A DNA stretch of 64,000 nucleotides. It comes from Aporrectodea caliginosa. Taxonomy: Eukaryota > Annelida > Clitellata > Crassiclitellata > Lumbricidae. Shown here piece by piece: positions 1 to 8,837 of this stretch (positions within the stretch are counted from its first letter, which is position 1; each line of letters begins with the position of its first letter). The stretch spans positions 248,001 to 312,000 of the forward strand of contig JACEVL010000934.1 of NCBI GenBank assembly GCA_020284085.1, read 5' to 3'. A model generated the notes under the pieces. It searched no databases. It saw only the letters and a program-made list of their open reading frames with translations, and was not told the origin of the DNA. The position numbers and the translations under genes were made by a program.

Positions 1-357
1 AATTTATAACAGTTTTTTGAATTTCTAAGTTATTCAAAATGCGATGTAGAAAAGTCAAATTATTTTCTTTTCCGTTTTTTTCTCGTGTTTTCCGTTTTTT
101 ATTTTTTTCAATAAAACGACGTTTTTTTCCGTTTTTTATTTTGATTTTACCGTTTTTAACAACTATGTTAAATACCATTGGTTTTCTCAGTTGAAATGGT
201 TGGCATTCTCTGATTTGGAACAGGGTGCATTTTGTAAATACTGTGTTTTGTTCACTCGGGACGGAGCTGGCATAGGTCGGCAACCGTTAGGTCAACTATG
301 CAAAAAAATTTACCAATCCCAAAACCCCCCCATCATAAATTCCTGGCTACGCCACTG
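1..357 (+). mobile_element. Remnant of a hAT (TTF-finger) DNA transposon
   Basis: From about 194 the plus strand encodes KWLAFSDLEQGAFCKYCVLF, which resembles the TTF-type zinc finger that opens DUF4371-class hAT transposases (C-x2-C seen). The frame collapses after about 40 residues. The segment ends at 342-357 in 'ggctacgccactg', the inverted form of the hAT terminus CAGTGGCGTAGCC. A finger joined almost directly to a terminus suggests an internally deleted, non-autonomous copy. The left end lies outside the window. The first 180 bases are T-rich with nothing else recognisable. Confidence 0.55.
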
Positions 358-384
358 GACAAGAGTTAGTTAGTTAGTTAGTGC

Positions 385-1866
385 CCTGTTAGTTCGCCTC
401 CTCTCTGATGTCTATGGGGCTATTGATAGGTCACAGGTAATCCTCTTAGCATTATTTGCTGTCAGCACGGCGTTTGACACGTCGATCACGATATCATTCT
501 TAGGCGCCTATCTACCTCGTTTGGCCTTTCTGGTAACTTTCTTGACTGGATTGTTTCCTACCTCCATCACCGTTCCTTCTCTGCGGTCTACGTGTCTACT
601 AGGACTCCATGTGTTCCTGTCCCGTTTGGCCTGCCCCAGGAATCTGTGCTGGGCCCTCTTCTCTAATTATATTATTTATACTGCTGATACTGGTCCTCTC
701 CTGGCCTCTTGCTGAGCCTTGCTCTGTGCTGAACCAATCTTATGCGGGTGACCTGCAGGCGTTTTGCACTGTCCTGCGTCAGCAGCCATTACCGAAGCCC
801 GGGCCATGAACCGGGCAATGGAGGCTCTCGAGGCCTGGATGTCCTCCAATCGCCTGCGGCTAAACTCATCTAAGACCCAGTTCATTTGGCTTGGCACGCG
901 CCAGCAGCTCGCAAAATTGATTTGGAGGCCCTTGCCCAGGAGTTCCCGCAGATTACTTTCTCACAGTGGCCAAGAAATTAATTAATTGATAAATCCAGGC
1001 AGGCAATCAACTTTATAAAATAAAATTATAGGCGTGTAGGGCCTATGCAATGAGATCGACGATCGTCATGAAAACTGCAATCTCTTAGAGAAAATAACAT
1101 ATCCAAAATTAAGTGGCCAAGGGCAGCATTTTGGGCCGTCGCCCCGGGCGGCATTTCAGCTCCGTACGCCATTGCTTTCTCATCCTTTGTCCGGGACCCT
1201 GGTGTCACATTAGACCAAGAACTAACGTTCACGCGGCATATCAGCCTGCTATGCCGCGATTGTGTATACCAGCTGCGTCAGCTTAGAGAGGTCTTCCGTT
1301 CCTTAACCTTTAATGCTGCCTTAATGCTTATCCACTTCTTTGTTATTTCCCGTCTTGATTATTGCAGCGCCCTCTGCGTGGGTTTTCCGGCGACTCGGGT
1401 TGGGTGTTTGGTTCGGGTCTTACGCTCGGCGGCACGCTATATTGGTTGCATCCCAAGATTCCGCCATGTTACTGACTAAATGCGGGATGTCTTGCATTGG
1501 CTTCCTTTCCCACAGTGGATCGCTTACCGGATCTCTTCCTTGGTCTGGCGCTGATGTGGTCTCTGTTTATCTACAGGAGCACCACCCTCAGCATCCAGCA
1601 CCGTGGTTCTCCTCGCTCTTCTAGGCAGGCTGAGGTTCTTGTCTCCTCCCGGTCGCGGACTTCTATTCTGCAGCGCCGTGCTTTTTCTGTTGCTGGCCTG
1701 CAATCTGGAATGGGCTTCCTTTGGCACTACGCCTAATGCCGAAAGCCCTTCAGATCACGTTCTATTCTAACTTCAAGACTGTTCGGACTTCGGAGTTGGG
1801 TCGGGTGCGCTCCTAAGTAGATAATCTTGAAGGGGCGCTATGTAAATCTCTGTAATGAATGAATGA
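385..1866 (+). mobile_element. 5'-truncated CR1/L2-like LINE with decayed reverse transcriptase
   Basis: Broken plus-strand frames follow the order of a non-LTR reverse transcriptase: an 'RLLSDVYGAIDRSQV' segment, a damaged 'AAFDT' motif, a damaged 'LPQGSVLGPLL' motif near 630-665, and 'SYAGDLQ' near 738-758 where the active site should read YADD. Thumb-region motifs come next, such as SSNRLRLNSSKT (about 846-880) and SRLDYCSALCVG (about 1350-1385). The end carries the short 'ggggcgctatgtaaat' 3' tail followed by GAAT repeats, as in the other LINE copies here. Stops, frameshifts and the lost active-site Asp show it is dead. Confidence 0.8.
964..1174. mobile_element. hAT-type MITE inside the LINE, 8-bp target duplication
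   Basis: A 211-bp insert is flanked by CTTTCTCA at 956-963 and 1175-1182. It starts CAGTGGCC and its other end reads CAATGGCG on the minus strand, so the tips are inverted repeats of the hAT type. Removing the insert and one CTTTCTCA restores the reverse-transcriptase reading (QITFS followed by VRD). No coding capacity. Confidence 0.75.
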
Positions 1867-2269
1867 ATCATAATTTGCCAAAGAGCTGATGTAAAATGTT
1901 ATTACTTTTAACCAAAAAGATTGTCTTCAAAATGGACCATTACAAACCAACAAATAAATTTATTTTCTTATGCTTTAGTTAATTGCTTTGATGAGTCTGT
2001 CTGTTTCTAGTCTACGTTGGTTGCTGGGACTTTGCAGCTGAACCCATTTTAAAAATCAAATTATGAAATTATAATTATAATTTTCCAAAGAACTTATGTA
2101 AAATGTTATTACTTTGAATCAAAAGTTGGTCTCCAAAATGCACCATTACAAACCCCTAAATGAAAATTTTTCTTACCCTGGGGAGAGGGCACAGCCCCCT
2201 CCCCAGACCCCTCCCCTCAGAGTTCTTCAAAACTGCGTAATTTTATGGAAGACCTGGTTACGCCACTGC
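1867..2269. repeat. Non-coding hAT-like element end with internal duplication
   Basis: Two diverged copies of a ~75-bp segment ('gatgtaaaatgttattac' near 1888 and 'tatgtaaaatgttattac' near 2096) lie in AT-rich sequence. The segment ends in 'ggttacgccactg' (2256-2269), an inverted hAT-type terminus. A matching left terminus was not found. No ORF is supported. Confidence 0.45.
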
Positions 2270-2445
2270 CTACATTATATCGAGTGGCGAGTGGCGTAGG
2301 CTAGCTAGGAATTTGGCGTCAATGCGAATGACAGGAATTTTAAAGAAATAGGCCATCGACTTTATAACTGAGTTTCATTCCGCATCATTGGAACCCACAT
2401 AGCTTAAAATTAGATAGATCGAATTACTGAGTGCAGAGGTCTCGG

Positions 2446-2449
<4 letters not shown>

Positions 2450-2490
<41 letters not shown>
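2450..2490. repeat. (GA)n microsatellite
   Basis: Pure GA dinucleotides. The equivalent tract in the other copy of the unit (15763-15862) is more than twice as long and contains one interruption. Confidence 0.95.
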
Positions 2491-2497
<7 letters not shown>

Positions 2498-2849
2498 CCT
2501 CGATCTGCCTGTAACATTATACACAAGGTTTATCATTTCTTTGACTCTCAGCCTCTCACTATGTGCATGAATCACCATTAAAATTTAGCGCGAAAATGAT
2601 ACTCTTTATTGTAGGCCTATTAATCTTACCAAAAACGTTGTGTGAGCGTCCTCCCGCTCTATAAGTTGCTGGGTTTCCTAGGTCACACATGTTCTTAATA
2701 TTATTAGTAGTCTTAAATTAGTTGTAAACAAAGCAAACACAGTGACCTAAATTATCATCGAATATTTACGAATATTTACGAATATTAAAAATGCCCTAAT
2801 ATTCACGAATATTTACGAATATTAAAGCCTGAAGTCACGAATTCTCGTT

Positions 2850-2985
2850 CTATGCTCTCTGTCTTTGTCTCTCTATCTGCCTGTCTGTATCTGTATGTCT
2901 GCCTTTCTCTGTCTGTCTGTCTCTCTCTGTATCTGCCTGTCTGCCTCTCTCTGTCTGTCTGGCTATCTCTGTGTGTCCGTCTGCT

Positions 2986-3032
<47 letters not shown>

Positions 3033-3060
3033 GTCTGTCTGTCTGTCTGTCTGTCTGCTC
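2850..3060. repeat. CTGT/CTGC-rich simple repeat
   Basis: Degenerate CTGT, CTGC and CTCT tetranucleotides become a pure (CTGT)n run from about 2985. Matched by 16242-16452 in the other copy. It is open in several frames (long Leu/Ser/Val/Cys ORFs) only because of its composition. Confidence 0.95.
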
Positions 3061-3894
3061 TGTGGCGCTGAGAAATTTCGGAGATTTGCTTTAGGCCCTA
3101 CATAATTTCAGTACATTATATAGATTTTAGATGTGCTGTTCAGCAGCTCTTTTGAAAAACTGCTTACACATTCTTCAGAATGTATAGGCCCTATAAATTA
3201 AAAAAAAAACATTTTCTTCATGTTATAGTTCAAACTATGAAAATCCGTCTCTGCATATGGTCTTGGGCTCTTGGCAAGATAAAATCTGAAGTCTTGACTA
3301 GCCTATCTAGTAATCTTGCAATCAGGGGTGTAACGAGGTTTAGAAAAGTGGGGGGGCCTAAATAGGATGTAGTGGATTTATTTGGCGCGAAGCGCCAAAA
3401 ATTTTTTTAAAGGGCCCCCCAGTTTTTCACAAGGCCCCCCCAAGTGGGGGGGCCCTGGGGAGCCTTAGTAACAAATGGGGCAGCTTCAAAAGTCCCAAAT
3501 TAATCCTCTAATTAGAGTATAAATGGGTGAAATTGGGTGAAAATAGAGTGGAGACGTGTCAGACGGGATATGAAAATACAACAGAGAAAAAAGACGGAAA
3601 TATCGTAGAGTTATAGGATTATCGTAGGATCATTGAGTCTATTAGAGTTTAAGTACTATTACTAATGCAGCCGACTTCTGTACGGCAAGTCTTGACTCTT
3701 AAAAATTGATGTGAAATTGTGAATTATTTGATGTACACATTTGAAACAAAAAATGGGAATATCTCAATTTGGACATATCCCTAGATTAGTGGAATGGCAA
3801 GCGACCGTAGCGACGATATAGGCATCTAAACATTCTGAAGACTTGTAGTCTACAATGTCCATTTGTAGTCTAGCTTTGGACCTTTGTTTACATG

Positions 3895-6800
3895 TTATTG
3901 CAATTTTGCAAACGTTGCACGTCGATGTTCGTTTCGCATAATAAATTCGTTCATGACTTTGTTGATGTCGATGTTTTCAAGTTTGTCACAGTGAACAGCT
4001 GCAATCATTGTATGATTGAGTCTTTCCTGAGTCACTGTGGACCGCATGTAGTTCTTGATTCGACGCAACTGGCTAAACGATCGTTCAGGTGTTGCAGTCG
4101 AACAGGGAAGTATGCAGACTAACTTCACAAGTTTTACAACTTGCGGTAGGAGACGTAGGAGCGCACGTTCCTTCTTCAGCAGCTTCAAAATGTCTGAAAA
4201 TGATGTCATGCCATTGCGTTCCTCTGTTGACATTGGGATGTTCCGAAGCTGCGATAGCTGCCCCACAAGATCTTTGTCCAAGTCTCCAGAAGCATGCATC
4301 AAGATACTTTCAATGTCACGCAGAAGGGGTTCTTCTCCACGGCAGCTCTGAACCAACACTGTCTCCATACAGTGCATTATTTTCCATGCGGATGATTCAA
4401 ACCGTTCACATATACTAGCAGTGACTTTATCTAACACCAAGTAGTACTGTACTCTGAAGTACTGGTCAACAGATTCAAATTCAACTGCACGACTTCCATC
4501 CTCGAAGCGCATAGGAGCGTGGCGCATTCTAGGAAGTTTTGCCTCAGCACCATTAAAACGACCTCTGCGAACTTCCACATCACGCCAAATGCTCTCGAAA
4601 TGCATATCTGTTCTCTTCGTGTTGAGCAGCATCTTTAAAGCTAACACGGATTCTAGTCCCTCCGCTGCTGACAGCTTCGGATTCTGGAGTTGCTTACTCA
4701 ACTCGTCAGTCATTCCAAACAGTTCTAGACCAATAGTTTGAGCAAAGCTGAACTCAAAAGATTCTAGCCAACGCAGCAAACCGGAGGCCTTAGCCTGTGC
4801 TTCGTGAGTCGAGGTACGATCTGATCTTATGTCGTCCAGAATTTGCAGCAACGATGAGGCTTGGCTATCTATTGCAGTTAAAGCATTGTATTTCACTGTC
4901 ATTCTAGTCGGGCACAGTGGGCGTAATGAATGAATCTGCGAGTCCTCCTGTTCAGAATTTATGTGTCGCAGGTGTGCCATTCTTTTAGGAGAGTGTCTGA
5001 TGAACGAAGTGAGCTCTAAAATGTTGCTGAAGAAGTCGCGCATGAACGGAACAGCATCTGACACTGTGTCTTTTACACACAAATTCAAGCAATGCATATG
5101 ACAATATGCGAACACTGCCTTAGGATAATGTCGTTGTATTCTTGCAGCTACACCATTTCTTATGCCGGCCATATTCGCTGCACCATCAAAAGCTAGACCT
5201 CTACAGTCTTCCCAACTGATTTGGCAGCGCACAAGAATATCATCGACGGCCGTGTGGATGTACTCTGCTTGGCAACTATCGAGCTGATACAATCCAACAA
5301 ATTCTTCACAACAGTCAAAGTTATCATCGACATAGCGCAAGCAAAAGCTCAATTGCTCTTTGCACGAGATGTCACTGGTTTCGTCTGCAAGGATGCTGAA
5401 CATCTGGTCTTTATGAAATTTCTTCAAAATAAGAAGTAAAACTTCACGGCTGATTATCTCAAGAATTTCGTTTTGTATCTGAGGGCTGGTGAACGTTTTA
5501 TAGCGACATAGCCATGCTCTCAGTGTACTATTATCCTGTGCACGAAGTTGTAGCAGCTGTTGAAAGTTACCATGCTCCTCGTTGCTGCGTCGAATTGCTA
5601 AGCCTTGTTTCGCTAGGAAAATCAGCGATGTGAAGACAATTTTTAGGCACTCGGTAGCATTTTCGCGCTCGTCATTTTTCTGCTTACAAACCATTGCCAC
5701 AACGTTTGTGTCGTGAACTAAATTTTGAAACTTGCAGACTGCTTCCAAATGCGACTTCGCTTTGCCGTGCTTTGCTAGGCGTTCCTTTGCTTTCTTCCAG
5801 TTCGAACTATATCCTTCAGCCGAGAAAGTTTCTTCACTTGAATTTGCTAGATTAATGTGACTAAGGGTAATCATTCTGCATGGGTGACAAAACGCTGCCT
5901 TCTTCCGTTCATCCCATTCCAACCATGGAAAGTCACTGTACCAAGATGGTTGGAATCGCCTTGTCTTTCCAGTTGAGTCTCCTGTTTTCCTGCATTCTGT
6001 CGGAAAATCACAATGTTGTGGTTGATGTGGATGTGCTCTGAATCCTGGAAGTAGGTCTGCACCAGTTAACGCCGAGGACGAAGGCTGACTAGTTGGTGAA
6101 GAGGATGAAGGCTGACTAATTGACGCCGAGGACGATGGCTGACTAGATGGTGAAGAGGATGAAGGTTGACTAGTTGACGCCGAAGACGATGGCTGACTAG
6201 ATGGTGAAGAGGATGAAGGTTGACTAGTTGACGCCGAGGACGTAGGCTGAGTAGTTGATGAAGAGGATGAGGTTTTTGGCTGTTCACATTCAGAGGAAAT
6301 CTCATTACATCTGAAACACAATAATACAATACACAGATTAATGATGGCCAGGGCTACTTATTATTAAGTAATTAATAAGTCTATTGGCTCTATTATAATG
6401 CTTTCGGTAACACTGTTATAATAAAGCACATGCTTCTTCACTGTTTTGCAAATAAAAATCAGCAATCACCCAATTATTTCAATTGTCAGGGATACGATTG
6501 GAAATAGTCTCTCTTACAATTATCATACTGTTAAAGTAAGAGAACATGTGTGATGTGTTTGTAATAGAACATGTGTGTGTACGTAACACCAATTAAGGTT
6601 ATTGTTATAACAAACATGTCATCCATTAATTATTTCAGATTAAATGAATGATTTGTATGAATAATTGACAAATAAGATTTCTGGGGATAGAACGCTCACG
6701 ACGTCAAGTCTTTGTTGCAAAAAAACTTGTTACAAAACAAGCATATGGATATGGTTCTATGCTATTTATTGCTAATGCCTATCTTCCAATATCCTACCTA

Positions 6801-8033
6801 GCTCTGTTAGCTTGGTCTTGAGTGAGATTAACCAAGCTGACGAAATGATCTTGTTTGCCGTCATCTGAGATTTTGTTAAGTCCAAAGTTAACGTTGACGA
6901 ATGCCAGTGAGAGCGGTGAATCATGACCGGTAATCCCATAGACAGCATCAGAATCACAATCAAATGTCGGCGAGTACACAACCGGTGGGTCCTCGGGTGA
7001 ATTGTACATCTCAATCCTATGTCCGTATCTAATTGCAGCAGCACGAATTATAATAGCGTCTGCCCAGACTTTATCCGTTGCCATCAAAACCAAATAACTT
7101 GACAAATCGTGAACCTTGCATCCAGCGTTTGATAGTAAATTATCCCAACTGCCTCCATGAACCTACAATAGGAAATGAACATCACCGGTAATTCTGTCAG
7201 TATACTAAGCAAAATTACACCTCGATCTCTCGACATTTTGGTGCTTCTGTAATAATCCTTTGTGTCGTACTTGGGTACCGTACCGCCAAAATTGGTACTG
7301 ATAGGTAGTATGTATTGCATGTGACACGTGCTTTCTGTATTTGGAATGTGCGCATTGACATTATCTACACGCAGATAACTTAAAAGTTGTTCTATGTCAC
7401 AAAATTGAAATAGGATATCATAAGGGCTTTGACTCTCCAACAGGACCTACACAGAAATAATAGTAATCAATTATTTAATCAATTAATTAGATTAAAACAA
7501 CTTACGATTAGATAAAATAAAATAAGTAGTAAATAGTAAGCTGGTGTGAAGTGTAAACTGAAATATGCCTATGGTTGCCTATGGTCCTATTAAGATTTAA
7601 GAACACCGCTGATTATCAGCCATTAGATGAGTAGAAGTTAATGCATAGAAACAGTTACATAGCCTACCAGGCGATCAGCATTTGTTTGGATGAAGGCGAC
7701 GATTTCCTGACGTATATCTCGTGCTGCTTGCAATGGTCTATGGAGCTGGTGTGCTAGAGCAGTAAAGAAACAATCACCGTCGGTTGGCACAGTTTGTGCA
7801 TTGAAAATTTCATTGAATGGCACAGTCTTCCATCTTTTGTAGGTTTCTTGATAGTCGTCATGAGATAAGGCGCTAGCCGGCGCAGCGCTACTGTTGTCAG
7901 TCTCAGTTGGGCTACCGGCACTTGTGTTACAACTTAGTTTAGGAGATTTCGCTGATGTGAAAAACTGTTGAATACCGTAACCAGCGTTAACGCACAATCC
8001 ACGTCCACTGCCCGGTTCTTTACGTTTCGACAT
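3895..8033 (-). CDS. OTU peptidase-hAT transposase fusion gene
   Basis: Three exons on the minus strand: 8033-7668 (ATG at 8033, 122 codons), 7162-6798 and 6310-3895. The second exon ends AG|GTAGGA in phase 2, and the third begins after TTTCAG with the single base that completes the codon. Skipping this junction meets a stop at 6796. The model gives 1048 residues. Residues 83-90 are PTDGDCFF, the OTU motif with Asp85 and Cys88; QDHFVSL supplies His228. From residue 245 come a Ser/Pro/Gln repeat, a TTF-type finger, DUF4371, the transposase motifs LADETSD, FDGAANMAG and CHMHCLNL, and a C-terminal hAT dimerisation motif (TATPERSFS). OTU domains cleave ubiquitin-like links; the transposase would bind and cut the element ends. 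The last exon has no ATG near its start, which agrees with splicing. No stop or frameshift in 804 codons suggests recent activity. Splicing is inferred, and the exon at 7446-7186 may be included. Confidence 0.7.
6066..6255 (-). repeat. 54-bp coding tandem repeat (Ser/Pro/Gln linker)
   Basis: Copies beginning 'tgacgccga' start at 6121, 6175 and 6229, exactly 54 bp apart, with a partial copy to the left. They encode an 18-residue unit built on SASTSQPSSSSPSSQPSS, a flexible linker between the OTU part and the TTF finger. Confidence 0.9.
6321..6797 (-). other. Intron between OTU exon and transposase exon
   Basis: AT-rich, with no ORF. It lies between the phase-2 donor at 6797 and the TTTCAG acceptor at 6311. 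It could instead be intergenic if the two parts are separate genes. Confidence 0.55.
7186..7446 (-). other. Candidate optional exon of the OTU-transposase gene
   Basis: The minus strand has an acceptor (TCTGTGTAG) before 7446, an open frame of 87 codons, and a GTGATG donor after 7186, giving a 261-nt exon that keeps frame between the first and second exons. A second donor after 7221 would break frame. The protein (begins VLLESQSPYD) has no motif I recognise. Joining 7668 straight to 7162 gives a more normal OTU spacing, so this could be a cassette exon, an alternative end, or not an exon. Confidence 0.35.
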
Positions 8034-8345
8034 AACCAAATTTTGCAGGCCCTGGAAATGATGCAGGCTACTATCAGCTGTCCGATGTTACAAATTATTA
8101 ACAAATTATTGTGTGCATTAACAACTTTCTTTGATATTTGATGCGCATTAGAATGTCGCGAAATAACCTGCAATAAGCCATGCCGAAAGAGGAGCTAACA
8201 CTGTAGTCCGCTAGAAATATCGAGAACCTTAGAAAAATTATGACAAGCAAAAATTATACATCGTTGGAACCGGAAGACTGTGCCGAAGACGACTATGTGA
8301 AGGATACATTAATGTCACCCACGTAGAAAGAGTAATAGGGCCAAA

Positions 8346-8815
8346 TAGGAGGGCCACTCCTGAAATACTGAACAGTGGCTAAATCTGGCATTTCTGATGA
8401 TAGCAGAGAAATTTTTTCTCTCACACCTATGTTTCCTGGGCCAAGGACTTCATCAAAACTGTTTATAACATTGTACCCTTAATTATTGGCCCTCGACAAC
8501 ACTTGGGGCCACTCCTGAAATACTGAACAGTGGCTAACTATCACATTTCTGATGATAGCAGAGAATTTTTTTCTCTCACACCTATGTTTCCTGGGCCAAG
8601 GACTTCATTAAAACTGTTTATAACAGTGTGCCCTTAATTGTTGGCCCTCGACAACACTTGGGGCCTCACACTCCTGAAATACTGAACAGTGGCTAACTCT
8701 GGCATTTCTGATGATAGCAGAGATTTGTTTTCTCTCACACCTATGTTTCCTGGGCCAAGGACTTCATTAAAACTGTTTATAACAGTGTGACCTTAACTGT
8801 TGGCCCTCGACAGCT
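8346..8815 (-). repeat. Three tandem ~157-bp repeats
   Basis: The word 'actcctgaaatactgaac' begins at 8356, 8511 and 8670, with the intervening sequence nearly identical. A fourth partial copy fades into the pseudogene at about 8800-8850. On the minus strand each copy can be read as protein (for example DEVLGPGNIGVREK), so this looks like a repeated 3' coding segment of the adjacent PIN/XPG-like pseudogene. Confidence 0.85.
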
Positions 8816-8837
8816 AGGGCCATTCCTTTGGCTATCT

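Larger units (their letters stand above)
2270..3298. repeat. Left half of a 2.17-kb duplicated unit (copy 1)
   Basis: This is nearly the same as 15599-16690, from 'cctacattatatcgagtggcg' to 'aatctgaagtctt'. It includes a (GA)n tract (2450-2490), an array of 'acgaatattt' words (2757-2826) and a (CTGT)n tract (about 2985-3058). It is cut off by the large insertion starting at about 3299. The second half of the unit resumes at 13547. Apparent ORFs through the tracts are low-complexity translations. Confidence 0.85.

Noticed and set aside
2852..3094. Leu/Ser/Val/Cys-rich ORFs over the CTGT tracts (also at 16244-16501)
   Set aside because: Translations of simple repeats with no conserved start or splice context.
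3315..3322. Target duplication directly touching the CAGGGG tips of the large insertion
   Set aside because: The 8 bases beside the left tip (CTTGCAAT) and beside the right tip (GTTAGCCT) do not match; TAGCCTAT slightly further out fits better.
3895..6310. hAT transposase as a domesticated host gene
   Set aside because: Neighbouring element ends, a flanking 8-mer duplication and a split target copy point to a mobile element; domestication cannot be judged from one locus.
8346..8815. CRISPR-like array
   Set aside because: Units are ~157 bp with no spacer-repeat structure, in an animal genome.
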